The notes beneath the pieces were generated by a model. That model was not told the DNA's origin. It made no database searches and saw only the letters and a program-made list of their open reading frames with translations. A program made the position numbers and the translations under genes. 44,410 nucleotides of DNA, from positions 1 through 44,410 of the forward strand of contig NZ_JAUSOE010000029.1 in NCBI RefSeq assembly GCF_030656255.1, in the 5' to 3' direction. Shown in pieces: positions 16,164-24,419 of the stretch; position 1 is the first letter of the stretch; every line of letters begins with the position of its first letter. The stretch is from Brevundimonas sp. (GTDB lineage Bacteria > Pseudomonadota > Alphaproteobacteria > Caulobacterales > Caulobacteraceae).

Positions 16164-17444
16164 ATGCTCTACGCCTTTCATGAACTCGCCTATCAGTCGG
16201 CCCTGCCGTTTCGGGTCGGCGCCCAGATGGCCCGACGCTTCTGGACCTCGCCCTTCAATCCCGCAGCGGACACAGCGGTCGGGCGCACCGCCTACGCCTC
16301 GGCCGAACTGTTCGAGAGCGTCACCCGGCGCTACGGCAAGCCGGACTGGAAGCTGGAGACGATCGACATCGGCGGCAAGCCGGTGCGCACCGTCGAACAG
16401 GTCATCTGGCAGAGCCCCTGGTGCCGCCTGGTCCGGTTCGCCCGCAATATCGGCGACCTGAAGCGCGCCGGAAAGCCGCCGTCCGGTCCCGCCGTCCTGA
16501 TCGTCGCTCCCCTGTCGGGCCACTACGCCACCCTGTTGCGTGGCACGGTCGAGGCCTTTCTTCAGGACCACGACGTCTATGTCACCGACTGGGTCAACGC
16601 CCGACAGGTGCCGGTGCTGGAAGGCCGGTTCGACTTCTTCGACTATATCGACCACGTCCGCCTGATGCTGGCCGAGATCGGCGGCCGGGCCCATGTGGTC
16701 GGCGTCTGCCAGCCCGGCCCGCCCGTCCTGGCCGCCGGGGCCGTGATGGCCGAGGACGGGGATGAGAACCGCCCCCTGTCCATGACCTTCATGGGCTCGC
16801 CCATCGACGCGCGCCTGTCGCCGACCGTGACCAACCAGTTGGCGGAGGAAAAGCCCTTCACCTGGTTCCGGTCGAACATGATCCACACCGTCCCCCTGCC
16901 CTATGCCGGCTTCGGGCGACGGGTCTATCCGGGCTTCGTCCAGCTCTACAGCTTCATGTCGATGAACGAGACGCGCCACCGCGACGCCCACTGGGACTAT
17001 TTCAACAGCCTGATCGACGGCGACGGCGACGGGGTCGACAAGCACGAGGAGTTCTACGACGAATATCTGTCGGTGCTGGACCTGACCGAGGAGTTCTACC
17101 TCCAGACCATCGACATCGTCTTCCAGCAGCATCTGCTGGCGCGCGGCCTCTTGGAGCATCGCGGCCGCAAGGTGGACCTGACCAAGATCACCGACATCGG
17201 CCTGATGACGGTCGAGGGCGAGAAGGACGACATTTCCGGAGTCGGCCAGACCCAGGCGGCCCATGGCCTGTGCCCCAACATCCCCGAAGACCGGCGAGTG
17301 CTGTACGTCCAGCCGAGCGTAGGCCATTACGGGGTCTTCAACGGTCGTCGCTTCCGTGACGAGATCTATCCCCGCGTCCGCGATTTCATCGCCCAGAACG
17401 AGGCCCTCGGTGGCGTATCGCAACGGTCAGCGTCTGCCGCTTGA
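16164..17444 (+). CDS. phaZ: Intracellular polyhydroxybutyrate depolymerase
   Basis: The 426-residue protein starts MLYAFHELAYQ, the usual beginning of intracellular PHB depolymerases. The lipase-box position reads G-V-C182-Q-P-G, with cysteine as nucleophile instead of serine, as in the Cupriavidus necator intracellular enzyme (about Cys183). The histidine of the triad is probably in VGHYGVFNGRRF. The enzyme mobilises stored PHB granules inside the cell. The frame is open much further upstream, but the ATG at 16164 matches the family start. The 3' end overlaps the next gene by 35 bases if its GTG start is right. A phasin-like gene lies at 33.7 kb. Confidence 0.92.
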   Translation: MLYAFHELAYQSALPFRVGAQMARRFWTSPFNPAADTAVGRTAYASAELFESVTRRYGKPDWKLETIDIGGKPVRTVEQVIWQSPWCRLVRFARNIGDLKRAGKPPSGPAVLIVAPLSGHYATLLRGTVEAFLQDHDVYVTDWVNARQVPVLEGRFDFFDYIDHVRLMLAEIGGRAHVVGVCQPGPPVLAAGAVMAEDGDENRPLSMTFMGSPIDARLSPTVTNQLAEEKPFTWFRSNMIHTVPLPYAGFGRRVYPGFVQLYSFMSMNETRHRDAHWDYFNSLIDGDGDGVDKHEEFYDEYLSVLDLTEEFYLQTIDIVFQQHLLARGLLEHRGRKVDLTKITDIGLMTVEGEKDDISGVGQTQAAHGLCPNIPEDRRVLYVQPSVGHYGVFNGRRFRDEIYPRVRDFIAQNEALGGVSQRSASAA

Positions 17445-18138
17445 CGACAAGGGTCCGAACTCAGGTTCAGGTCCCGTCCTGAGACTGTCGGTCAATCCCC
17501 GCGCCCGACGCCTGTCGGTGCGGATCGACGCACGCGCGGGCGAGGCCGTGGTCATCGCCCCGACCGAACGCGGCCTGGTTCAGGCCGTCGCCTTCGCCCG
17601 CACCAAGGGGGTGTGGATCTCCGAACGGCTGGCGGTGCGACCCAAGGGCCGCCCGCTGGAGCCCGGCCAGGTCCTCTCCCTGCGCGGCCGCCCAGTCCGG
17701 CTGGAGGCGACGCCGGGGGCCGGCGCGGCCCGCCTGGTCGAGGAGGGAACCGTTATCCGCTCGGGCGGCGAGGGCGAGGCCTATGCCCGCCGGGTCGAGA
17801 ACCTGCTGAAGCGCGAGGCGCGCAGCACCCTGTTGGAGCGCACCGACCACCATCTGCGCGCCCTGGGCCAGGCGCCGGTCACGGTGTCCATCGCCGACAC
17901 CAGATCCCGCTGGGGCTCGTGCAGCCCGCACAACCGCACCATCCGCTATTCCTGGCGGGTCATCATGGCCCCGCCCCCGGTCATCGACTATCTGGCCGCC
18001 CACGAGGTCGCCCACCTGGTCCACGCCGACCACAGCCCGGCCTACTGGTCGGTCGTCGAACGCCTGGTCGGCGACCACAAGCCCTGGCGCAAATGGCTGA
18101 AGGACTACGGCGCGGCGCTTCACGCCGTGGGGCGATAG
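17410..18138 (+). CDS. YgjP-type (DUF45) zinc metalloprotease
   Basis: The roughly 242-residue protein has H198-E-V-A-H202 plus a third likely ligand, His208, in HADHSPAYW. This is the HExxH-x5-H pattern of the YgjP/WLM metallopeptidase group. The typical SRWGSCS and IRYSWRVIMAP strands precede it. The family's role is poorly defined. The start is probably the GTG at 17410 with GAGG upstream, inside the end of phaZ. An earlier ATG at 17356 lies deeper in phaZ and is less likely. The stop is six bases from the stop of the penicillin-binding protein gene that converges on it. Confidence 0.82.
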   Translation: MAYRNGQRLPLDDKGPNSGSGPVLRLSVNPRARRLSVRIDARAGEAVVIAPTERGLVQAVAFARTKGVWISERLAVRPKGRPLEPGQVLSLRGRPVRLEATPGAGAARLVEEGTVIRSGGEGEAYARRVENLLKREARSTLLERTDHHLRALGQAPVTVSIADTRSRWGSCSPHNRTIRYSWRVIMAPPPVIDYLAAHEVAHLVHADHSPAYWSVVERLVGDHKPWRKWLKDYGAALHAVGR

Positions 18139-18144
18139 CCAGAC

Positions 18145-20256
18145 TTAGAAGAACAGCGGGTCGCTGCGTTTCTCGGCCGGCAAACGGCCTTCCAGCTGTT
18201 GGTCCGGCGTGTCGCGCGGGGCGGGCTGGGGCGAGGTGGGACGGACGACCGGCGGTCTCGACGCCGGCTGAGACGGTTGCTGGGCCGGCTGTTCCACATA
18301 GGGATCGCCCAGGCTCGGATCGACCGGTTCGACCGGCGTCCCGCCTTCACCCAGGCCGCCCTGGTCCAGACCGGACATCAGATCGCCGACGGGATCGGGC
18401 GCGGTCCAGCCTTCGGGCATGGGGGGGCCGTTGGGGATGCGGGGCGCATTCAGACGCGGCAGGGCCGCCTCCATAAAGCCCTTCCAGATGGCGGCGGGCG
18501 AAGAGCCGCCGGTCACGCCGCGCATGGCGGTGTTGTCGTCCTTGCCGACCCAGACGGCGGTGACGAAGCCGCCGGTGTAGCCCACGAACCAGGCGTCCTT
18601 GTAGTCCGATGTCGTGCCCGACTTGCCGGCCAGGTCGCGCCCGGCGATGGCCGCGCTGCGTCCCGTGCCCGAGGTCATGACCCCGCGCAGCATCTCGTTC
18701 ATGTAATACAGCGACGGATTATTGATCGCCTGGCCGTTCTGGCCGCTGGCGCGCTGATAGATGACCCGCCCCTGGGGGGTGCGGATGCGGCTGATGCCAT
18801 AGGCCTCGACCCGGCGGCCGCCGTTCGAGAAGGCGTCATAGGCGGTGGCCATCTCCAGCGGCGACACCTCGACGGCGCCCAGCGCCATGGCCGGCTCAAG
18901 GCCGATCCGGCTTTCGATGCCCAGGCGACGGGCGGCGCGGGCCACGCTGTCGCGCCCGATCTGGTCGGCGACATAGGCGGCCACCGTATTGGTCGACTGG
19001 GCCACGGCCTGGGCCAGGGTCATGTTGCCGCTGAAGGTGTTGGAATAGTTCTTGGGCGACCAGTTTCCGATGGTGATCGGCTGATCGACCACCGGGGTCT
19101 GGGGCGTATAGCCGGCCTCGACCGCCGCCAGATAGACGAAGGGCTTGAAGGCCGAACCCGCCTGGCGACGGGCGTCGACGGCGCGGTTGAACTGGCTGTC
19201 GGCATAGGAGCCGCCGCCGATCATGGCCCGCACCCGGCCGTCGCCGTCCAGAGCGACCAGGGCCGCCTGGTCCACGCCCTTGCCCTCGTCACGGTCCAGA
19301 ATGCGGCGCACCGACCGTTCGGCGGCGGTCTGCAAGGTCAGGTCCAAGGTGGTCTCGACCACCATGTCCTCGGTCGGTTCGCCGACCAGGCCGCGGATCG
19401 ACTTGTCCAGCCAGTCGATGAAATACTGGGCGTGCTGGGTCGCCAGGGTGCGCGAGACGATGATCGGCTGGGTCACGGCCTCCTCGCGCTGGGCGGCGGT
19501 GATGACCCCGGCCTCTTCCATCTCGTTCAGCACGACGGTGGCGCGGGTGGCGGCCCGCTCGCTCTCGGACACGGGCGAATAGCGCGACGGCGCCTTCAGC
19601 AGCCCGGCCAGCAACGCGGCCTCGCCCACGGTCAAATCCTTGGCCGACTTGTCGAAATAGCGTTGCGACGCCGCCTCGATCCCATAGGCGCCGGCGCCGA
19701 AATAGACCCGGTTAAGATACAGGGCCAGGATCTCCTTCTTGGAGAACTTCATTTCCAGCCAGACCGCCAGCATCAGCTCCTGCACCTTGCGGCGCAGGTT
19801 CTGGTCGGGCGTCAGGAACAGGTTCTTGGCCAGCTGCTGCGTCAGGGTCGAACCGCCCTGGACCACCCGGCCGGCGCGCATATTGGTCACCGCCGCCCGC
19901 ATCATGCCGATCGGGTCGAAACCGGGGTGGTGATAGAAGCGCCGGTCCTCGATGGCGATGAAGGCCGCCGGCACATAGTCGGGCAGGGCGTCCAGATCGG
20001 CAGGCGGCGCCATCTGGGTGCCCCGCGTCGCGATCAGGGCGCCGTTACGGTCCAGATAGGTGATCGAGGGCTGACGATCGACATTGTACAGGCTGGACGT
20101 GTCGGGCAGGCCGCGCGCGAATACGGCGAAGAAGACCACCAGGAAGATCAACCCCCAGACGGCCAGCACCGCGCCCCAGTAGAGCGCCTTCTGCAACGGC
20201 GTCCGGGCCGGCTTTGCGCCGCCCTGCTGCCCGCCCCCGTACCCTGGACCCGCCAT
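18145..20256 (-). CDS. Class A penicillin-binding protein (PBP1A type)
   Basis: The 703-residue bifunctional peptidoglycan synthase has a cytoplasmic Gly-rich N-terminus and one membrane helix (about 25-48). The GT51 glycosyltransferase domain has catalytic Glu103 in AIEDRRFYHHPG and GGSTLTQQLAKN. The transpeptidase domain has Ser368-A-F-K371, the S421-T-N423 motif and K545-S-G-T-T. A Pro/Gln-rich disordered tail of about 100 residues follows. It polymerises and cross-links glycan strands in the periplasm. I see no extra OB-fold insert of the kind found in enterobacterial PBP1A. It is monocistronic, with a long upstream gap to a methyltransferase gene on the same strand. Confidence 0.93.
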   Translation of the reverse strand: MAGPGYGGGQQGGAKPARTPLQKALYWGAVLAVWGLIFLVVFFAVFARGLPDTSSLYNVDRQPSITYLDRNGALIATRGTQMAPPADLDALPDYVPAAFIAIEDRRFYHHPGFDPIGMMRAAVTNMRAGRVVQGGSTLTQQLAKNLFLTPDQNLRRKVQELMLAVWLEMKFSKKEILALYLNRVYFGAGAYGIEAASQRYFDKSAKDLTVGEAALLAGLLKAPSRYSPVSESERAATRATVVLNEMEEAGVITAAQREEAVTQPIIVSRTLATQHAQYFIDWLDKSIRGLVGEPTEDMVVETTLDLTLQTAAERSVRRILDRDEGKGVDQAALVALDGDGRVRAMIGGGSYADSQFNRAVDARRQAGSAFKPFVYLAAVEAGYTPQTPVVDQPITIGNWSPKNYSNTFSGNMTLAQAVAQSTNTVAAYVADQIGRDSVARAARRLGIESRIGLEPAMALGAVEVSPLEMATAYDAFSNGGRRVEAYGISRIRTPQGRVIYQRASGQNGQAINNPSLYYMNEMLRGVMTSGTGRSAAIAGRDLAGKSGTTSDYKDAWFVGYTGGFVTAVWVGKDDNTAMRGVTGGSSPAAIWKGFMEAALPRLNAPRIPNGPPMPEGWTAPDPVGDLMSGLDQGGLGEGGTPVEPVDPSLGDPYVEQPAQQPSQPASRPPVVRPTSPQPAPRDTPDQQLEGRLPAEKRSDPLFF

Positions 20257-20362
20257 GACTTTCCTTCAGATGCCGCGTTCAGCGGGATTAAGCTCTACGG
20301 ACATGTATCGCGTATGAACCGCCGCCGAAACGGCTCCGCCGGTATCACGCGACCGTGAGCGG

Positions 20363-20986
20363 CTATTTCGCCGAAAGAAAGGCGCGTCGCGCCAGCCAGA
20401 CCCCGGTCTCGGCGCCGTCGGCCTCCATGGTCAAGCCCGCCGCCGCCAGCATGGCGCGATAGTCGGTCGGGTCCAGACTGCCATGATAAAGCGGTTCGCC
20501 GCGCCATTCGCCGATGGTCTCGCCATGGGCGGGGCCGCTGGTGAACATCAACCGGCCGCCTTCGCCGACCTGTCGGGCCAGGGCCGGCAAGACACGCTGC
20601 TGATCCGCGGGCGTCAGGTGGAACAGGCTGTGCCAGGCCAGGACGCCGTCGAATGCGCCGTCCGGCGGCGGGTCGCGCATGTCGGCGGTCTCCCAGACGC
20701 CGCCCGGCAGGGTTTCCCGTGCATGAGCGATCAGGGCCGACGAGGAATCACGCCCCAAGACTCTGAACCCCCGCTCCAGCAGAGCCGCGCCGATTGGCCA
20801 GCCCGAGCCGCATCCTACGTCCAGAATGGACGCGCCCGGCGGCAGGTCGGCGACGAAACGATCCAGCCATTTCGCCTCGTCCAGCCCGCGCGACCCGGAA
20901 TACAGGGCCGCGCCGCGATCCCTGATCCAGTCGGCCGCCCTGTCCTCGTACAGGCCGACGATCCGATCCGCCGCCGGATGGCTCAT
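20363..20986 (-). CDS. Class I SAM-dependent methyltransferase
   Basis: The 207-residue protein shows the Rossmann SAM site ILDVGCGSGWP (about 54-64), the acidic second strand VLGRDSS, and FDGVLAWHSLFHL at motif IV. The substrate is unknown; small-molecule methylation is likely from its size. Its ATG overlaps the stop of the upstream alpha/beta hydrolase gene by four bases (ATGA at 20983-20986), so the two are translated together and may act on related compounds. Confidence 0.85.
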   Translation of the reverse strand: MSHPAADRIVGLYEDRAADWIRDRGAALYSGSRGLDEAKWLDRFVADLPPGASILDVGCGSGWPIGAALLERGFRVLGRDSSSALIAHARETLPGGVWETADMRDPPPDGAFDGVLAWHSLFHLTPADQQRVLPALARQVGEGGRLMFTSGPAHGETIGEWRGEPLYHGSLDPTDYRAMLAAAGLTMEADGAETGVWLARRAFLSAK

Positions 20987-21951
20987 CGCGCCAGGAAGGC
21001 GTCCAGTTCGCCGTAGAAGGCCTGGGCCTGGTCGAACATGATGAAATGGGCGCTGTCGTCGATCCGCTTCAGCGTCACGCCCGGCAGGCCGGCGAAGGAC
21101 ATCTGATAGACGGCGTCGGTGATCTGGGGCGTCATGCGCGGGTCGTTGAACTTGACGTACAGCACCTCGGTCGGGGCTGTGATCTTCGCCAGTTCGGGCC
21201 GCAGATCGGTCGTCACCAGTTCGCGGAAGGCGGCGGCCGAGACCTTCTGGTCGCTGCCGCGCATGTCTTCCAGCGCCTCTTCGCGGCGGCTCTCGGTATT
21301 GATCATGCCGGTGATGGCCGTGGTCGCCTGGGCGACATAGGCCTCGCGCGGGCTGTTGGCCTGGGCGGCCCAGATCTGGTCCGCGACCGGAACTACCGCC
21401 TCGGCCGTGGTTCCGGGCGGGCCGAACATGGCGCCCATGAAGGGGATCATATCCACCACCATCAGCTTGCCGACACTGTCCGGATGCCGGGCCGCCAGCA
21501 TCAGGCCGATAGTCCCGCCCATCGAATGACCGACGACGGCGGGCTTGATCAGCCCCTGCTCGCGGATGTAGCGGGCGATTTCCTCCGCCACCGGGGCTGC
21601 GACCGGCGTCGGGGTTGCGCCTTGAGCATTGGCTTCAGCCGGTGCGCCGGCGAAGCCCTGGACATGGATGCGATGGACGCGCCAGCCGACGCCGTCCTGA
21701 GCCGTCAGGTGATCCACCGTCCCCTGCCAGATCTCGGGCGAGGAGCTGAGGCCGGGGATCAGAATGATGTCGCGCCCGTCCATGTCGCCGTCGATACGGA
21801 CATGGATGCGGTCGGAGGCGAAGTTCGCATGCTGATGGCCGTGCGCATGCCCCTGTTCAGAATGAACCCCGTGCCCGTCCTGGGCCCGAGCCTGAGTTTG
21901 GGCGGCGGAGGCGGCGAACAGCATGGCGGCGAAACCTAGGACGCGAAACAT
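20983..21951 (-). CDS. Secreted alpha/beta hydrolase with His-rich N-terminus
   Basis: The 322-residue protein has a signal peptide (MFRVLGFAAMLFAASAAQ, cleavage near ARAQ). Next comes a short histidine-rich stretch with seven His between residues 27 and 41, then an alpha/beta-hydrolase domain. The nucleophile Ser143 is in VVGHSMGGT, the oxyanion region is ILIPGLSSSP, and the likely catalytic histidine is in DDSAHFIMFD. It is probably a periplasmic esterase or related hydrolase of unknown substrate. The His-rich linker could bind metal. It is the first gene of a pair with the methyltransferase and is divergent from the Rieske oxygenase gene. Confidence 0.87.
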   Translation of the reverse strand: MFRVLGFAAMLFAASAAQTQARAQDGHGVHSEQGHAHGHQHANFASDRIHVRIDGDMDGRDIILIPGLSSSPEIWQGTVDHLTAQDGVGWRVHRIHVQGFAGAPAEANAQGATPTPVAAPVAEEIARYIREQGLIKPAVVGHSMGGTIGLMLAARHPDSVGKLMVVDMIPFMGAMFGPPGTTAEAVVPVADQIWAAQANSPREAYVAQATTAITGMINTESRREEALEDMRGSDQKVSAAAFRELVTTDLRPELAKITAPTEVLYVKFNDPRMTPQITDAVYQMSFAGLPGVTLKRIDDSAHFIMFDQAQAFYGELDAFLAR

Positions 21952-21990
21952 GGCGAAACTCCCCTGTGAGACGGTCCTTATGCCGCCTCT

Positions 21991-22007
21991 ACTTTGTTTT
22001 GTAAAGT
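21991..22007. promoter_or_regulatory. Inverted repeat in divergent promoter region
   Basis: ACTTT (21991-21995) and AAAGT (22003-22007) flank seven bases in an AT-rich patch between the hydrolase and Rieske oxygenase genes. It could be an operator or part of a promoter. No regulator gene lies next to it. Confidence 0.3.
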
Positions 22008-22060
22008 TCTCTACAGACTGCGAGAGGACAGACCCCGCGTCCCTCTGTTAGAAGGCGCTC

Positions 22061-23191
22061 ATGAAGCCCGCAGACGCTCCTCCCGTCCAGCCCCCGCAAG
22101 CCGAAGCCGCCCCGTCCAAGGCGGGCGCCAGTCCGTTCGGCAAGGGATTCGTCACCGACGCCTGGCATTTCGTCGCCCTGTCGCGCGACGTCGCCCCAGC
22201 CGGTTTGAAACGCTACGAGATCATGGGAGAGCCGGTTCTGGTCGGCCGCACCCGCGCGGGCGCCGTCTATGCGATGCGCGACATCTGCCCCCACCGCGCC
22301 GCGCCGCTGTCAGCCGGGAAACTGGTGGAGAAGCCCGGCGAGGGCGAGACCATCGAATGCCCCTATCACGGCTGGCGTTTCCGGCCCGACGGCGTCTGCG
22401 CCGCCATTCCGTCCCTGGTCGAGGATCAGGCGTTCGAGGCGAACCGCATCCAGGTCCGGTCCTATCCGGTGCGTGAAAGCCAGGGGATGGTCTTCGTCTG
22501 GATGGCGTCGGACGCCCGCAATCCGACGGCGCCGGACCACGAGCCGCCGGTCTTCCCCGGCGTGGTTGGCGGCGAGGCCAAACTGGTCGAGGCCATGGAG
22601 TTCGACAGCCATATCGACCACGCCGTTGTCGGCCTGATGGACCCGGCCCACGGCCCCTATGTCCACCAGCAATGGTGGTGGCGGTCCGAACATTCGATGC
22701 ACGAAAAGGCCAAGGCCTTCGCACCCGCCGAGTTCGGCTGGGCCATGGTGCGTCACGCCCCCTCGTCGAATAGCCGCCTTTACAAGATCCTGGGCGGCGC
22801 CCCCGCGACCGAGATCACCTTCCGCCTGCCGGGCTTCCGCTGGGAACATATCCAGGTCGGCGAGAAACAGGTCCTGGCCCTGACCTGCCTGACCCCGATC
22901 AGCGAGACCAAGACCCGCATCACCCAGATCTTCTGGTCGGACCACTGGGTCTTCGACCTGGCCAAGCCCTTCCTGCGCATGGGGATGGTCGCCTTCCTGA
23001 AACAGGACGGCGGCATGGTGAATCTGCAGAACGAGGGCCTGCGCTACGATCCCGCCCTGATCTGGATCGACGACGCCGACAAACAGGCCAAATGGTACCA
23101 GCAGCTGAAGCGCGAATGGGCGAAGAGCCGCGCCGAAGGACGGCCGTTCGTCAACCCGATCCAGCCGACGACGCTGCGGTGGAAGAGCTGA
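22061..23191 (+). CDS. Rieske-type ring-hydroxylating oxygenase, alpha subunit
   Basis: The 376-residue protein has an N-terminal Rieske [2Fe-2S] domain with Cys76-x-His78 (DICPHRAAPLS) and Cys100-x2-His103 (CPYHGW). The C-terminal catalytic domain has a mononuclear iron site, D194-P-A-H197-x4-H202. The order and spacing match Rieske non-haem iron oxygenases such as vanillate demethylase or related single-component-type alpha subunits. The natural substrate is not clear. No ferredoxin or reductase gene is adjacent, so electrons must come from elsewhere. A Pro/Ala-rich N-terminus of about 25 residues precedes the domain. A RIME-like repeat follows the stop codon. Confidence 0.9.
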   Translation: MKPADAPPVQPPQAEAAPSKAGASPFGKGFVTDAWHFVALSRDVAPAGLKRYEIMGEPVLVGRTRAGAVYAMRDICPHRAAPLSAGKLVEKPGEGETIECPYHGWRFRPDGVCAAIPSLVEDQAFEANRIQVRSYPVRESQGMVFVWMASDARNPTAPDHEPPVFPGVVGGEAKLVEAMEFDSHIDHAVVGLMDPAHGPYVHQQWWWRSEHSMHEKAKAFAPAEFGWAMVRHAPSSNSRLYKILGGAPATEITFRLPGFRWEHIQVGEKQVLALTCLTPISETKTRITQIFWSDHWVFDLAKPFLRMGMVAFLKQDGGMVNLQNEGLRYDPALIWIDDADKQAKWYQQLKREWAKSRAEGRPFVNPIQPTTLRWKS

Positions 23192-23202
23192 CTCCGAGAG
23201 GT

Positions 23203-23306
23203 CGGATGAGGGGTCGGCAGATGCACGACGACCCTGTCCGACCCAACATCTAACAACCCCTCATCCGGCCCTTCGGGCCACCTTCTCCCGCAAGGGGAGA
23301 AGGAAG
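23203..23306. repeat. RIME-like composite intergenic palindromic repeat
   Basis: CGGATGAGGGGT (23203-23214) pairs with ACCCCTCATCCG (23256-23267). Inside, GGGTCGG (23211-23217) pairs with CCGACCC (23238-23244). Downstream are two further stems, GGCCC-TTC-GGGCC (23267-23279) and CCTTCTCCC with GGGGAGAAGG (23281-23303). The order ACCCCTCATCCGGCC..., then CACCTTCTCC..., is that of the RIME1-type intergenic mosaic elements known from Rhizobiales. It lies between convergent genes and could also stop transcription. Confidence 0.75.
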
Positions 23307-23310
23307 AGGT

Positions 23311-24327
23311 CTACAGCCTCAACCCGGCTTCACCGGCCAGATCGGCCAGTTTCACCATCGGGCGCGGGCCCCAGTGGGCGATGACTTCGGACGCGGCCAG
23401 CGAGCCCAGTTTCCCGGCCTCTTCCAGCGTCAGACCGCGCGCCAGGCCCAGCAGGAAGCCGGCGGCGTACTGGTCGCCGGCGCCCGTGGTGTCGATCACC
23501 TTGGCGACCGGATAGGCGGCGACCACGACGCGCTCCTCGCCACGGATCACGACCGAGCCGTGCTCGCCGCGCGTGACGGCGGCGATCTCGACGATGGCGG
23601 CCAGTTTCGATGCCGCCGCGTCAAAATCATCGGTCTCGAACAGGGCGCCCAGTTCGGCCTCGTTGGCCAGGACGATGTCGGCGGACTGTTCGATGAAGCT
23701 CAGCAGTTCGGCGCGCCAGCGGGCCACGACGAAGGTGTCGGACAGGGTGATGGCCACCTTGCGGCCGGCCTTGTGTGCGGCGGCGGCGGCGCGTTCGAAG
23801 GCGGCGCGGGCCGGGGCCGGGTCGAACAGATAGCCTTCCAGATAGACGATCTGGCTGGCGCCGATCAGGGCCTCGTCGATGTCGTCCGCGTACAGCTGAT
23901 TGGCGGCGCCCAGGAAGGTGGCCATGGTCCGCGCCCCGTCCGACAGGACGTTGATCAGGCAGCGGCCGGTGCCGAAGCCGTTGTCGGCCCCTCCGGCCAG
24001 AACCGGGGTGTCGAAATGGACGCCGGCGGCGCGGATATCGTGGCTGAACACCTCGCCCAGGACATCGTCGGCCACCTTGCCGATATAGGCCGCGCGCCCG
24101 CCGAACGAGCCGACGCCCGCCACGGTGTTGCCGGCCGATCCGCCCGAGGCCTCGACCCCCGGCGCCATGGCGTCATACAGGGCGGCGCTGCGTTCGGCGT
24201 CGACCAGTTGCATGGAGTTGGGGGCCAGGTCCTGGGCCGTCAGGAAGGCGGCGTCACAGGGGCTGAGCACGTCGACGATGGCGTTGCCGACAGCGCAGAC
24301 GTCATATTGGGCGGTGTTCTGGGTCAT
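23311..24327 (-). CDS. Adenosine kinase (PfkB family)
   Basis: The 338-residue protein is a PfkB-type ribokinase-fold kinase. The first signature is GGSAGNTVAGVGSFGG (about 62-77). The second is DTTGAGDQYAAGF, with catalytic base Asp285. The N-terminal YDVCAVGNAIVDVL and the overall length match bacterial adenosine kinases, which turn adenosine into AMP and so recycle adenosine from S-adenosylhomocysteine. Sugar kinases of the same family remain an alternative. It is divergent from the ATP-grasp gene, and a perfect palindrome sits 43-64 bases upstream of its start. Confidence 0.87.
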   Translation of the reverse strand: MTQNTAQYDVCAVGNAIVDVLSPCDAAFLTAQDLAPNSMQLVDAERSAALYDAMAPGVEASGGSAGNTVAGVGSFGGRAAYIGKVADDVLGEVFSHDIRAAGVHFDTPVLAGGADNGFGTGRCLINVLSDGARTMATFLGAANQLYADDIDEALIGASQIVYLEGYLFDPAPARAAFERAAAAAHKAGRKVAITLSDTFVVARWRAELLSFIEQSADIVLANEAELGALFETDDFDAAASKLAAIVEIAAVTRGEHGSVVIRGEERVVVAAYPVAKVIDTTGAGDQYAAGFLLGLARGLTLEEAGKLGSLAASEVIAHWGPRPMVKLADLAGEAGLRL

Positions 24328-24369
24328 GGTCGCGCCTTAGCGGTTGAAGGGCCGAACGTCACCTGAAAA

Positions 24370-24391
24370 CATATAAGGAAGCCCTTATATG
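24370..24391. promoter_or_regulatory. Perfect palindromic operator between adenosine kinase and ATP-grasp genes
   Basis: CATATAAGG (24370-24378) and CCTTATATG (24383-24391) are exact nine-base inverted arms around four bases (AAGC). The site is AT-rich in a GC-rich setting and lies in the shared promoter region: 43-64 bases from the adenosine kinase start and 29-50 bases from the ATP-grasp start. Arm length and spacing suit a dimeric winged-helix repressor of the ArsR type. Confidence 0.65.
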
Positions 24392-24419
24392 CGTCGGCGG
24401 GTTGCCATACGGAGGCGTC

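Noticed and set aside
18199..20358. A 719-codon plus-strand frame opposite the penicillin-binding protein
   Set aside because: Composition is typical of antisense shadow and no motif is visible, while the minus strand has all catalytic motifs of a class A PBP.
22061..23191. A complete aromatic-degradation cluster around the Rieske oxygenase
   Set aside because: No ferredoxin, reductase, ring-cleavage or transport gene is adjacent, so only the single oxygenase is supported.
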